A stretch of DNA of 64,000 bases from Dipteronia dyeriana (lineage: Eukaryota; Streptophyta; Magnoliopsida; Sapindales; Sapindaceae): assembly GCA_032871835.1 (NCBI GenBank), contig CM065298.1:76412154-76476153 (forward strand). The letters are read 5' to 3'. The position numbers and the translations under genes were made by a program. Positions 1 to 12,329 of the stretch are shown one piece after another (the first letter of the stretch is position 1; the number at the start of each line of letters is the position of its first letter). The notes under the pieces were generated by a model. The model saw nothing but the letters and a program-made list of their open reading frames with translations. It was not told the DNA's origin and did no database searches.

Positions 1-2400
1 CTAGTACAGAGCATTGCATACATGAGACTTCTAACTGCCGATGCATATGGAACCCTACTCATGAATTTCTCTTCATGCTCATTCTTAGGAACTTGTTCCT
101 TAGAAAGTTTGATTCAATGTCTGAAAGGTAACATACCTTTCTTGGAATCTTGCATGGAAAACCTAAACAAGATTTTATCTATGTATGAAGCTTGGGATAA
201 TGCAATCGTTCTATTCTTTCAATCCCTTATGACTTGGATACCATGAATATAACTTGATTCTCCTAAGTCCCTCTTATCAAATTGTTTTGCTAACCATTCT
301 TTTATTGATGTCAATACACCTACATCGTTTCTGATGAGTAGTATATCATCAACGTAAAGAACTAGGAAAACCAACTTGTCACCTTTAATCCTTTTGTATA
401 CACAAGGTTCATCAAGGTTTTGAATAAATCCAAAACTTTTCATAGCTTGATCGAACCTTATGTCCCAGGATCAGGATGCTTGCTTCAATCCATATATGGA
501 TCTTTGCAACTTGCATACCCTTTCCTCTTAGCCCTTTTCAATGAATTCTTCTGGTTGCATCATGTAGATGCTTTCATCAAGACTTCCATTAAGAAAAGTT
601 GTCTTGACGTCCATTTACCAAATCTCTAGGTCTAGAGGTGCCGCAATGGATAAGAGTAACCTAATGGATTTAAGCATGGCCACAAGAGAGAAGGTTTTTT
701 CATAATCGATACCTTTCCTTCTGTGTATAACCTTTAGCTACCAATCTAGCTTTAAATGTTTCAACATTTCCATCGATTCCTCTATTCCTCTTGTATACCA
801 CTTGCACCCGATGGGTTTTATCCTTTTAGGCAAGTCTACAGGAGACCAGACTTTGTTTTTGAGCATAGATTTAATTTCGGATTGCATTACCTTTTTCCAA
901 TGGAGACAATCAACATCTTCTATTGCTTCCTTGTACGTATAGGGATCATCGTCATCCGAAAGATTCTCTACAGATTCTCCTAGACCGATGTATCTCTCGG
1001 GTTGTCTAACAACTCTCCCACTACGACGAGGTATGGTAGATTGTTGATCTTGTGTTGGTACGGAACTTACAATTGGGCTTGGTTGCGAAACCTTTTGTGG
1101 AATTGTATCTCCTAAAAGCTCATTCGAGACAATTCTACTTTTAGGCACAAAATCATTCATATAGTCATTTTTCAAAAATTTAGCATTTGTGGAAACAAAT
1201 ACTTTAAGATCTAAAGGACTATAAAAATAATATCCTTTTGTTCCTTTTGGATACCCTACAAATATGCATGTTTCTCAACAGGACTCCATCTTTTCTGTCA
1301 TTCCTTTTAACACGTGCGTAGGAAATCCAAATATCATTAAGTGTTGTAAACTAGTCTTTCACCCGATCCATAACTCATGCGGTGTTTTAGGAACCGACTT
1401 AGATGGTACATCGTTTAGAATGTACATTGCAGTTTGTAAAGCATATCCCCAAAAAGAATTAGGGAGCACTGAATAACTCAACATAGACCTAACCATGTCC
1501 AAATGAGATCTATTTCTCATTTTTGCCACCCCATTTTGTTGAGGTGTGCCTGGTGCAGAAAACTGAGAAATTATCCCATTATCAATAAGATATTGCTGAA
1601 ACTCACTAGATAGATATTCTCCACCAAGATCATACCTCAAGATTTTTATACGTTTCTCAAGCTGATTTTCAACTTCAGTTTTTAATGTTTTGAACATGTC
1701 AAAAGCATCTGATCTATGCCTCATGAGATACACATAGCCAAATCTTGAGTTATCATCCGTGAAAGTGATGAAGTACTCATATCCACCTCTAGCTTGAATG
1801 CTCATAAGTCCACACACATCAGTGTGTATCAATCCTAAACATTCGATGGCTCTTGTGCCTTTGGTCGTAAACTACCTTTTGTTCATTTTACCTTCCAAAT
1901 AAGATTCACAAGTTGGTAGATCATCAACCTTTAAGTCACTTAAAGGTCCGTCACTTACCAATCTTTTAATCCTATTAAGGTTAATATGACCTAGGCACAA
2001 ATGCCATAGATTGGTTTCATCTTTTGATAATTTTACTCTTTTATGATTAGGTTCCGTTGATTCCATGTCTAACAAGTGAGAGATATTTCTAGGCAAGTAG
2101 AATAATCCGTTTTCCAATGTACCTTTGCAAACAATTTTGTTATTCTTACTAATAGTAAAACCTTTATTAAAAGTAACCGAATATCCAAATTTATTTAGAC
2201 AAGAGACTGAAATTAAATTCCTCTTGAATTGTGGTACATAATAAACATTTATTAAAACTAAATGCCTATAAGAATCTAAATTGATTCTATTATCTCCCAC
2301 TACACTAGTATACACCAACGCTCCATTGCCTAAATGCAAGTTGAATTCATTTTTATTCATTCTATTCCCTTGACCTTTTTCACTACAAAAGAAACACTTT
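1..2400 (-). pseudogene. Copia-1 pol remnant (protease/pre-integrase, integrase, reverse transcriptase)
   Basis: Several minus-strand frames join into a copia polyprotein. At 1872-2360 there is a GAG pre-integrase segment with the motif WHLCLGHINLNRIKRLV. At 1359-1832 lies an integrase core with TDDNSRFG and the GTPQQNGVA box. At 738-1175 is the linker before reverse transcriptase (RRSGRVVRQPERY) followed by the start of RVT_2. At 219-443 is the reverse transcriptase palm with the catalytic YVDD. The frames are separated by stops and shifts, and the expected SWC-type reverse transcriptase start has decayed. Such proteins copy element RNA and insert the cDNA; this copy cannot. The lineage within Ty1/copia is uncertain, though the linker resembles TNT1-94-type annotations. 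Confidence 0.85.
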
Positions 2401-3125
2401 CCTTTGATCTTGGTTACTTTCTTGGTCTCCTTCTAAGAAGGCTCAAGTTGATGTTTCTTCTGTTGTCTCTTGACCTTCTTACGGGTCTTTAACAGTAGCA
2501 ACTTACGAAGCATATGAATCTCTTTACCCTTGCCTTTCACAAGGATTATCTTGGTGCTTTGAATACCTTACATCAGGCTTTGCAAGGTGCATTCCTTATT
2601 ATTCAAGGTATAGTCCAACTTGAATTGATCAAAGGAATCTGATAGTGAGTTGACAATCATGTCAATTTTGGTCTCACCATCTATCTCAGCACCATTCAGT
2701 TCAGCAATGTTGAGATGTGATATGATTTTCATAGCCTGTCCAGGTTTTATCCTAAGATTCATGGAAGCAGTCACTGCATCTCTCTTAGTCATCCTAGACC
2801 TCATAGCTAATATCTCCTATGGAGACATCATTATATCGGCAGCAGTCTCCATTCCTTCATGTTGCTGTTGCAACACGTCGGAAATGATGGCCATAATGTA
2901 ACGTACATTTAGCCATCTCATCTGAAGACTTCCACTACTGATACTCATCTCTTTGCTCCTGAGTAGATTCATTAGTTTGGTGGTTAAGGAATAGACATAA
3001 CAAATTTATGTTTTTCAGCTTGCAATAACAACCCAATTTTCCTTTTCAATGTGACATAATTATCATCAGTTAAAGTATTATCTTTTAGGATATTGATTAG
3101 GGATGGGGTTATGATTTCTTTATAT
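2401..3125 (-). pseudogene. Copia-1 gag remnant
   Basis: Minus-strand translation in pieces gives a Retrotran_gag/UBN2-like protein. It begins near 3120 with a segment containing LTDDNYVTLKRKIGLLLQ, passes through MAIISDVLQQQHEGMETAADI near 2890 and continues at 2568-2804 with MKIISHLNIAELNGAEIDG. The zinc knuckle near 2390 shows only its first half (CFFC). Frameshifts and stops break it at several points. Gag would form the particle that packages the element's RNA. The start codon is not preserved, so the boundary is approximate. Confidence 0.7.
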
Positions 3126-4444
3126 TAACAAAAAATATATAAGTAAATAATCATGATAAAGCACTTTTGAATATTTATCTTGAATTAAATAAAATAATTC
3201 AATCGTAAAAATTCAACGGTGATCCAACACCCATAAATGTCAAGCCTCCTTTGGGAGTACGCACCATTTACTAGTTGGACTAGGTTCCACCTAATTGTTA
3301 ACATAACAACCAATGTTTTCTATTTTAGCCTTGCAATTTTATTAACAAGAACTCTTGGGAGGATATTAATAAAAGTACATTGAGTGTGTTACCAAGTTAT
3401 CGACCTTCAATATTATCCCTCCTTTGGGAGTAGATATCATTTGGGCTAATTGTCTAGTCTATCCTTGTAAGGAAGTATCTTGCTAAATTCCATTCATGAA
3501 TACCTCTTGGGAGGTTATTTATGAAACATAAAGCTCAACTAAACTTGGAGACCGTAGGTGTTCCAAAACACCTTCTCCCACTCAATTGTTTAAGGCGTGT
3601 GATCGAATTCCAAATAATGATTTACCAAGTTATCTAGATGCCAATTTAGATACCTAAATCATTCTATGCATGTTCATACCAAAAGAGATATATGAGTGGC
3701 ACTCCTTATTCTATATGACATGTTATCAAACAATGACAAACATTGCAATATTTACAAAAATATAAATAGCTACAATTTTGGTCCATCCTAGAAAAATAAG
3801 TAAATTACATATATCTTGGAATACAAGAACTCCTTTCTTGGCGAACAAGTCTTCACGCGACCTCCATCGTTCGGACTCCCTCGGCTACCTCCCATGGGCG
3901 TGCGCACCCTTCGCCATTACCCATGGGTGTGCGCATGCCACAAACCCATAAAGGGCTGCCATGCGCAGCCCATGGCTACCAAAGGGTTGCCGTGCGCAGC
4001 CCATGCCACAACAAACGTGGTTGCGCGCTCTTCGCACGCACGTTCATTATTATGGCTCGCACGGTCCCAAACTTGTTCAGGTTGCTCCTAATTCTTCAAA
4101 CCTTCGAGTCTTCGATACTTGAATGTATTACAGAAGAATTTAAGTAATAAAATACTGCAGTTTTTTTTTATTATTACAACAACTAAAAAAAAACTTAGCA
4201 ACTACCAAGAAGGAAATTATGGCGATGATACACCACCCTTCTTGTTACAATCCCAAAACAAAATACATTAAAATTCTAGGACCAAAATTGAGCAATAACA
4301 AACCACATATAAAACATATATACATCCATACATTCCAATGTAAATATATATGCGAATACCTAGAGTGCCATCTCTTTCTAAAACATGCATATATACAATA
4401 AAAAAAAAAGATTCGCTTACACATACATCAACTAATCAAGGATA
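3126..4444 (-). other. Copia-1 untranslated leader
   Basis: No gene is seen here. This is the stretch between primer-binding site and gag. It contains several CCTCCTTTGGGAG / CCTCTTGGGAGG motifs (near 3243, 3351, 3417 and 3510), a type of repeated motif also present in the other copia leaders of this window as GGGAGG and TTAGGGTCGGTC. Its GC-rich block is listed separately. Confidence 0.6.
3816..4060. repeat. GC-rich CpG-dense block with imperfect repeats in Copia-1 leader
   Basis: Inside otherwise very AT-rich DNA, about 200 bases are rich in G, C and CpG. The motifs CCCATGGG(C/T)GTGCGCA and TGCC(A/G)TGCGCAGCCCATG recur. The last is partly palindromic (GGGCTGCC ATGC GCAGCCC). Open frames here are by-products of the composition. 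Confidence 0.6.
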
Positions 4445-4450
4445 CAACCA

Positions 4451-4463
4451 GGCTCTTATACCA
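4451..4463 (-). promoter_or_regulatory. Copia-1 primer-binding site (initiator tRNA-Met type)
   Basis: On the minus strand, two bases after the LTR end, the sequence reads TGGTATAAGAGCC. It differs by one base from the copia primer site TGGTATCAGAGCC that pairs with the 3' end of initiator tRNA-Met. It fixes both the LTR boundary and the orientation. Confidence 0.85.
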
Positions 4464-4465
4464 AT

Positions 4466-6670
4466 TGTAGGGAAAAAACGGTTCAAAACGCAACGAAAGC
4501 GTGAGAAAATTTAGAAAATTAGGGTTTGCGTATAAATAAAAAAATTTCTCTTTTATGCAACGAGAACCTTAACCCTAGATTAATTGACGTATATATAAAG
4601 TATCGTACCTTTTTTTTCGTGACAATTGAACTAGCGTCGAATTGAATCCGCAAGATCTTCCAATTCAAACATGAACGTGAATCACCTAGGAGTGTGGGCT
4701 CCATTTCTTTAAATTGTCTACCTGAGGATGGAAACAAATAAAATCTTTTTCTTTGTTAGTCACAATAATCCTCCAAGAGAAAATCCAAGAACGTCCGGTC
4801 ACTTTTGAATTATCAATCAATTTGATTGAAATGCGCGTGAACCTTGATTCGATGTTGTACACAAAACCCTTTTGATGCAAAGGATACTAGTGCACTATCG
4901 AAAATAAAAACGTTCCCTCTTTTCTCTATGCTTGGCCGAATTCTTCACACAATGAGTTGGACGAAGTTTTTTTTTTATATAACAATAAAAAAACAACTTC
5001 TCACACCAAAAACTAAGGCTTGGTTGAAATTTACAAGTAGTATATATAGGAGACCAAATCCTCTACTAAGAAGAATTTACTTGGTGGTTAAGAATCCTTT
5101 CCTTAGGTAGATTTACTTGGTGGTTAGGAATCCTTTTCTAAAAAGAATTCTATCGTACACCAAGACTCCTAATCCAACTCAATAGTGTATTTGTAACCAT
5201 ATTAAAGACTTCCTAATTTGATTAGATAAATAATTCCTTTTATTTATCTACTTATCAAATATAGTCTTTAATATTAATTATACTACCAACAATAGTATAA
5301 TATTAGGAGACCGTCTCCTAATAGAAAAAGATTTTGACTTTTAATTAAATAATTAATTAATCACCAAATTAATTAATTTCCATTTAATTAAATAATAAAA
5401 TAATATAGTATAATTAAGCTATTCTAAATAGCCTTGCCACCCAACACATATATGTGGGTCAATATATTATTTTCTTATTTTATCAAATCCATTTGACCTT
5501 TATAAAAAGTCCACATGTGAACTAGACTCATTCTTACAAAAAGAAACAAGTCCACACACATCAATACAATTCTAGATGGACCCCTAAATTGGTCTAGTAG
5601 AATATATCAAGTGACCCATACATGTTTGTGTGGATTGGGGATCTTGGTGGGCTATCTAAATTTAAGCTCCAATAGACACAACCCAATCACAATCAACAAA
5701 TGATTCACTTAGGTCCGATCTATTTAATTTTAGTTCATTCCACTAAAGAACTAAAATTGATCTCTTAAATAACGATAGAATAAGTTGATGTTACTCATTC
5801 GTACCCTAGACAACCTTATTGGAGAAAGTGTATCCTCATTCAGAATACCAGTAATCGCCAAGAGCTCATAGACCGTCTATAGCTCTCCAAGTTACCATAT
5901 TTACACATGACCACATTTTAAACTTGGATATTTTGACTTGTCCAGAAGCCATGGTTCAATGAACACTATTGAAAACTTAACGTTAAGATTTAATATCCAA
6001 TACCTCAAAACATTCATATTATGATATTCTACTCTCATTTAATAAATGGAGCCACGATGTCCATATCTATAAATGAAGTCCTCTATCGATTAACAAATGA
6101 ATACCACCAAACTATCGAGGATAGACTATGCTATATAATCATACTCATTGATAGCTCAAATGACAACAACTTGAAACCATAAGTCCATCATTTATCTCAA
6201 GATTGAGATAGACTCTCTGATTGTCTCCAAATGAATAACTTTTATCTATTGACGGTTCTAGATAAAGCATTTCAATGTGATCCTATTCAATGAACCCAGT
6301 GTACTAGATTCTTTTGCCCAAAGACACCACACTTTGATGATTTTAGACTCATCATAACACATTTGATCCCACTCAAATGCTAGCAAAAGAATCTACAACT
6401 TTGACAAGATAAAGGCGCCCAACCTTTTATCTTAAGTTGTGAATATTATTCAAGACTAACTAAAGAATTGTGTTTACCTCATACATATCTAGATGTATGA
6501 ACAATTCTTCTTTTCTCATAGTCTTTTGACCTTATGATTATTTACTTTTGCAAATTATAATAATTAAACTATAAATGCTATAAGATTTGATAAACTAGAA
6601 ATCACTTTATTAAAATGAAAAGATTGTAAAATACAATATTATACTCTTGCTATCAAGCATAATCCTAACA
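4466..6670 (-). repeat. Copia-1 5' LTR (about 2.2 kb)
   Basis: In plus orientation the segment starts TGTAGGGA next to the primer site and ends CCTAACA where Copia-2 coding sequence resumes. These ends fit the TG...CA rule with short imperfect inverted termini. The first 400 bases match the sequence at the right edge of the window (63605 onward), which confirms that this is a repeat with a defined left end. The interior is AT-rich with no convincing coding potential. The right end is inferred from the CA terminus and the junction with Copia-2. Confidence 0.8.
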
Positions 6671-8083
6671 ACCACAGACTCGGAGTCTAGCTTTCCACTT
6701 CTGTTCTATCCTGTCAAGGTTGATATTACCAAGCCTTAGATGCCAGAGATAAGTGTCAGTATCTGGAGAAATCTTATGTCGCTTAGTTTTTTGGTTTTTT
6801 AACCTTAAACATTTCGGTGTTGAGCAGTGTAATATGTATTAACGGTCTTAACACATACAAATTGTTTTCATTAATTCCTGAACAAATATTCAGACCATTC
6901 TTTCCAATAATAACAGACTTATTATTAAAAAAACAGAATACGATTATTTTAACAATTTAAAAACGGAAATCAAATTTCGTGTAAATCCAGGAATACAAAA
7001 AACATTGTTCAATAATAAAAAAATATTATTATTACAAAATTGCAATTTTTTTTGCTACCACTGCTTTTGCCAATACGACATCCCCCGACCCCACATGTAT
7101 TGAGAAGGCTCCATTCTCTAGCTGTGTTCAAGAATCAGTCCACTGCAAAGAAGAACAAACATGGTTAGTGGCCCCCGAATCAACTATCCAGGGTGAAGAA
7201 TCATCTTCCACTAAACAAGATTCAAGAACAAGTAAATAATATTTACCTTTCATTTTCTTCTTCTTGGCTACCTTCTATAGATATTGAGGATAATTCCCCT
7301 TCCAGTGCCCGACTTTATCGCAATGGAAACATTTTCCTTATCATTGGCTGGTGGAGGCGCCCTTTTTTTGCTTTAGGCTTTCTTGGGTTCGGGCTTACTC
7401 TTCGCCTTCCCAGCAAACCTCTTCCTCTTTTTATTATTTGAGGAGGAAGATGGTTCGGCAACAATTGTCTCATCGGTCTTACCCTTGTTGTCCTTAATCA
7501 AGGACTCAAAGGTAGCAAGCTCATTGAGCAACTGTGTAAGACTGAACTTTAACTTGTTCAAACCGTAGTTGCTCTTAAACTGATTGAAACTCTTCAGAAG
7601 AGTCGTCAGTATGATGCTCACTTGACTGGGTTCGTCAACGGCCCCGCCATTGACTTCTGCTGTGTTGAAGTAGAACATCATGCTCAGGACATGTTTCCGA
7701 ACTAACGTATCTTCCTTTATACTAACAAGCATAGCAGAACAAACAGCTTCGTGTAGCTTTTGCTCAGAGGGCTGCCCAAACATAGCTTGCAATGACTCCA
7801 TGATTTCGAATGCTAAAATCATTGCTTCATGCTTTGTGACAAGCACGTCTGTCATAAAAGCCAACAGATATGTTCAGGCATTCTCATCAGATGAGACCCA
7901 TCGCTCGTATACCTCACGAACAGTTCATATGGAATTGGCAATAGGCGCTGGAGGACATTCCTTCATAAGCACAAATTTGAGGTCTTTGATGACCAATATT
8001 GCATTAATGTTAAGTTTCCACGTAATGTAGTTATCACCAGTCAATTTGTCGTTTGTGAAAATTTGAAGTAATGCAGAAGACAT
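6671..8083 (-). pseudogene. Copia-2 gag-protease-pre-integrase remnant
   Basis: The start at 8083 gives MSSALLQIFTNDKLTGDNY, matching the Copia-3 gag start. A stop at 7925 interrupts it, and the frame resumes at 7864 with MTDVLVTKHEAM and runs to 7373, ending in a basic tail. Near 7170-7330 the protease region is recognisable, and at 6690-6780 the pre-integrase motif (YLWHLRLGNINLDRI) is seen. Then the Copia-1 LTR interrupts it. Compared with Copia-3 it carries stops and frameshifts, so it encodes nothing functional. Confidence 0.85.
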
Positions 8084-8571
8084 AATTGCTGAAATAAAAT
8101 AAAACATTCATTCAGTCATTTATTTAAAATAAGTGCAAGTGCTTTGGCATAAATTTAAACATGATGCATGCACATATTTAACGAACTAGAACTACCCTAA
8201 AACCAGTTACTATACCACGACAATCCAACATACCACAAAGAAGTGCCGCCTTAGGGTCGGTCAAGTCTTTGCATGTTGGACCGAGACATTCTTAATCAAA
8301 TGCTATTCTAGAATAATTCTTATTCCATATCATTCAACCATCGTTCATTCAATTAGGTTTTGAATTAACAAACTTAATCAAAACCTTCGTGAGTGTAACC
8401 CACCATTTCAAATCTCACGAGCTTAACTCGAGAATTGCCGCCTTAGGGTCGGTCAATCCCGAAATACCCTAAGAAATCCTATCTATTAGGAAGTCAACAT
8501 TGGTATTGACTTTTGTGGAAACCCTCCTAAGGGAGGATGAAAGCAAAGTCATCATGAGGCCCCACTCGGAT
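8084..8571 (-). other. Copia-2 leader, gag-proximal part
   Basis: This is non-coding sequence closely similar to 45786-46270 of Copia-3, including the repeated GCCGCCTTAGGGTCGGTC motif near 8248 and 8435. It stops at the MULE target site CCCACTCGGAT (8561-8571). Confidence 0.8.
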
Positions 8572-8823
8572 GTGCTTGATAAGCAACTGGCACTATTTGA
8601 GAGGGGTGTTGTGCAAATGTCATCAGTTTAGTAATGGAAGTTTAAAAGGCACCATTTAAACTAAACAGACGAGAATACCCCCCACAAAATTGAAAAAGAG
8701 AGTACAGTTGTCGTTTTGTGAGTCTGAGAAAAGCAACAGTGAGAAAGAAACCGAGAACGAAATCGACGGCGAGGAAATCGACAGCTTATTGACCGGAACG
8801 GCAATATAGTACAATTCGCAGCG

Positions 8824-11800
8824 ATGAAAGAGGTAAGTTCAGTTTGTTTTATTTATCGATTTGTTGTTCATAACTTATCATTGCATTTTAGACTTGTTCT
8901 GTTGATTGAAATTGTAGATTAGGGTTGACACTGTTTGTGGTTTTGGTTTGGGTTTGAAATGAGGTTTAATATTCTAGTATCGAGCAATTTTTGTTCTGAA
9001 ACAAAAATAAATCGAGAATATTTCAAGCGAGATCGAGGAAATTTTTTTAGAAAGATTCGAGAGGTTTTTCAAAGTGATCGAGCTTTTGTTAAATGATCGA
9101 GAATATTTTTCATATAATCGAGAGGTTTTTCAAAGGATCGAGACTATTATGAAAGGATCGAGAATATTTAAAAACGATCGAGAATATTATGATAACGATC
9201 GAGATTGTTTTTCAAAGGATCGAGATTTTTTAAAATGATCAAATCAAGAAGATTTTTTTCAAACAATCGAGAAGATTTTTCAAAAAATCGAGAGGTTTGT
9301 TAAAGTATCGAGAATATTTTCAAAGGATCGAGAATGTTTTGAAACGATCGAGAATGTTTTTCAAAGGGTCCAGTTCTTAGAAAATGATCGAGAAGATTTT
9401 TTAAAGAATCAATAGGTTTTTGAAAGGATCGAGAATATTTTCTAATGATCGAGAATTTATTTCAAAGGGTCGAGAACTTTTTCAAATGATCGTGAAGTTT
9501 TTTCAATGAATCAAGAGGTTTTACAAAGGATCAAGACTAATTTCAAAGGATCGAGCTTATTTGCAAAGGATCGAGAACTTTTGAAACAAATCGATAGCTT
9601 TTTCAAACGATCGTGAAGTTTTTTCAATGAATCGAGAGGTTTTACAAAGGATCGAAACTAATTTCAAAGGATCGAGCCTATTTGCAAAGGATCGAGAACT
9701 TTTTTAAATGATCGTGAAGTTTTTTCAATGAATCGAGAGGTTTTACAAAGGATCGAGACTAATTTCAAATGATCGAGCCTATTTTCAAGGGATAGAGAAC
9801 TTTTTAAACAAATCGAGAACTTTTTTAAATGATCGTGAAGTTTTGTCAATGAACCGAGAGGTTTTACAAAGGATCGAGCCTATTTGCAAAGGATCGAGAA
9901 CTTTTTAAAAAAAATCGAGAACTTTATCAAAGGATCGAGAATATTTTAAAAGTATCAAGAATTTGTTTCAAACGATCGAGAATATTTTCTAATTTCTGTG
10001 CAGTTTATTGATGTACTATTTTTGTGACATTGCAGATGACGAAACAACCTAGAGGGAAGAAGCTGGAGAAGATTTTTAGTGCTAGGGTAAGTTTTTTTTT
10101 TAAGTCATTTATATTACTCACGATAAGTAACAATGAAATTCATCTAACTATGATTTCAGATGTCGGCGAGGACGGAAATCGTGCCCACAACAGCTGAGAC
10201 GGTGGCCACGTACTTTGCAGGCCTAAGTGAGGGGGGAGCCCATATGTGCAGGACGACAGGGTTCACCTTCCTAATGTCCCTGAGCCGACTACAAGTGAAG
10301 TTTGTCCCGAGAATGAGGGTGAGGGTGGGAGGTTTACTGAGACGGAGGCTTCAGACCCTACAGGTCCAGATTTCAGAGGCATGGACACTGGCGAATCTGA
10401 ACCGTCTCCTCGGTGAGTGAGGCAAGTTTGGTTTACCACCCGAGGAACTGGTTCCGCTACCGGGGATTCCCGTGTTGGCATTCAAATTGATGGGGAGGTA
10501 AGTTGAGATGGTAGTTTTCTTTTCATTAACAAGAGTTGTTGATTTTTTTGTATTAACAAAGTTGCATGATTTCAGGCCCGTTTAGAACATAACTTGAAGA
10601 AGTTGCGTGAAGCCCTCCGGAAGAGTAAGAACGATCGAAAACAACAGCACCGGGATTTGTATGAAGCCCTCCAGAAGAGTGATGAGGATCAACAACTACA
10701 GCATCGGGATTTGCTCGATATGTTCCGAAAGAGCGAGGAGGATCGACAGCAACAACATAGGGAGTTGTTTGCATTGATCTGGGGCCTTCAGGTCTTCAGG
10801 ACCTATACAGAGGATCCACATACCGGAGGGGCATTTCTAGAGCACCAGTTTGCTCAGTCTCCCCATCCCCCTCTGAACAAGCAGTCGCCCCCCCCCCCCC
10901 CCCCCCATTCCGCTCAGAGCGATTCGCAGGCTCCCCTGCCACCTCCTAACGAGAAGCAGGCTCCCCCTCCACACACTTCCGAGCAGCAGGCTCCCCCGCC
11001 ACCTTCTAGCGAGCAGCTCTCCACTGACGTCCGAACAGCAGGCTCCCCTTCCCCCTCCACCTTCGACCAAGCAGCAGGCTCCCCCTCGACCTCCCCTCGA
11101 GCAGCAGGCTCCCCCTCTCTCATCCTTATCTCAGCACACCCCGTCAGGGGGAGTTCGACAGCAGAGGCATGTACTGAAACTTGGTTGGCAGTTGGTTATC
11201 CCGTACACAGATCAGTGCTGACCTAAGTGGACGAGGGTAATAGTAGAGGGACCTGACCACGTATTTAATCCCTAAAAATTGGTGGAGGATACCCAGTTGA
11301 AGGCGTACTGAGCCTACAAAAGGAATGTAAATGGGGAACTGTAAGTAAATTTCATTGTTAATTAGGTGGCCGAATTTCTTGTAATGTATTATATGAAAGT
11401 GTAGATGTTGGAACATTAATGCAGACGTGATGTTGATTTACTGGAGCCGGTTGATGCTGCATGGTTCCATTGGTTGCAGACCAACTTCATGGATGTTGAT
11501 GATCCGGTTTGTGGGACCGTAAATCCTGATTTCAGTATTTGTTTTAGAAGTGTAAACATCCTAACATTTCTTAACGTGTTTATATTCCCAGCATATGGAC
11601 GCGTACCTCCGTATTCTTCGAAAGCGTCAACCGGCATTTCTGAATGTTTATAGTCAAATGGTTAACATATTGGACTCGCAATTCTTTGTGAGTACTGAAA
11701 TTAATAATGATAACGCGTTGTTTTATGTGTGTATGGAAAACAAAAATTAATTAGTGTTATTGTTTCTGCAGTCCTTTCTGGAGCACCAGTACAGGAAAAT

Positions 11801-12113
11801 GATGCCTTGTAATTCTCACGGGCAGATCACCCCGAGCCTTTGGAATGTGTTGAGGTCTTGGTGGAAGGATGACGACCTCATAACGGTCCTTAGGGGTACC
11901 CCGATTGGATGCCGTCAGTGGCACGAGGTTGACAAGGTAAGTGTTACTTGACAAAGTTTACAATTGTATATATAAATGGCTTTGTACATCCTAACACCTG
12001 TTGTTGACATTTCCAGGTCCTGATACCATGCAACATTGGGTGCCAACATTGGCTACTGGTGACTGTGGACCTCACATGCTTGAAGTTGTTCATAGTCGAC
12101 CCCTGGAGACAGT
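8824..12113 (+). pseudogene. Ulp1-like (C48) cysteine protease gene of the MULE, truncated
   Basis: A multi-exon gene is legible with GT/AG boundaries. A short first exon (8824) is followed by a long intron holding the minisatellite. Then come exons at 10036-10087, 10160-10420, 10576-11225 (helical, charged, with repeats of HRDL and EEDRQQQH, then a proline-rich tail of QAPPPP units), 11425-11507, 11592-11687, 11771-11936 and 12017-12113. The last exon reads VLIPCNIGCQHWLLVTVDL and ends IVDPWRQ. The QHW histidine and VDP aspartate match the Ulp1/SENP catalytic His and Asp. The exon with the catalytic cysteine is missing. A frameshift lies near 10245. Ulp1 proteases cleave SUMO; the role of the transposon versions is unknown. 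Confidence 0.75.
8980..9990 (+). repeat. GATCGAGAA minisatellite, left array of the MULE
   Basis: Dozens of imperfect units of about 20-30 bases with the core GATCGAGAA(T/C)(A/T)TTTTTCAAA occupy about 1 kb. They lie in the first intron of the Ulp1-like gene, between the GTAAG at 8833 and the CAG before 10036. Several longer units (for example around 9480-9600 and 9690-9850) are repeated as blocks, which shows growth by segmental duplication. Confidence 0.9.
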
Positions 12114-12329
12114 AGGTCGAACCTCGTATATTTACCAACTATTTGTATATGTACCAACAGTTTTGCGGCAGTTTACCAATTCTTTTGTATATTTAGAAAT
12201 TCTTTTGTACAATTTTTTTTACATTTTTATATATACCGAGAAAATTTAAATACAATTTCATTTCAGTTACTTAACAAGTCATACGAGTTCAAATTATAAC
12301 AATGTCATCATGATAACGCCTAAATTAAT

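Larger units (their letters stand above)
1..6670 (-). mobile_element. Copia-1: Ty1/copia LTR retrotransposon, 5' part, truncated by window edge
   Basis: Read on the minus strand the order is 5' LTR (6670-4466), initiator-Met-type primer site, leader, gag, protease/pre-integrase, integrase and reverse transcriptase, running off the left edge. The order integrase before reverse transcriptase is the Ty1/copia order. All coding parts carry stops and frameshifts, so this copy is dead. Immediately to the right of the LTR the pre-integrase region of another copia element (Copia-2) begins, so Copia-1 is nested in Copia-2. The 3' LTR and the second target-site copy lie outside the window. Confidence 0.85.

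Noticed and set aside
3816..4147. Open frames on the plus strand in the GC-rich block
   Set aside because: High GC removes stops; the translations are low-complexity, without family resemblance, and lie in a retrotransposon leader.
9000..9990. Possible CRISPR-like array because of regular short repeats
   Set aside because: Units are imperfect, spacers are not unique, and the sequence is a plant transposon minisatellite.
10837..11123. Long minus-strand glycine-rich open frames opposite the Ulp1-type gene
   Set aside because: They are the reverse reading of the proline-rich CCCCCT repeats of the plus-strand exon; composition alone explains them.
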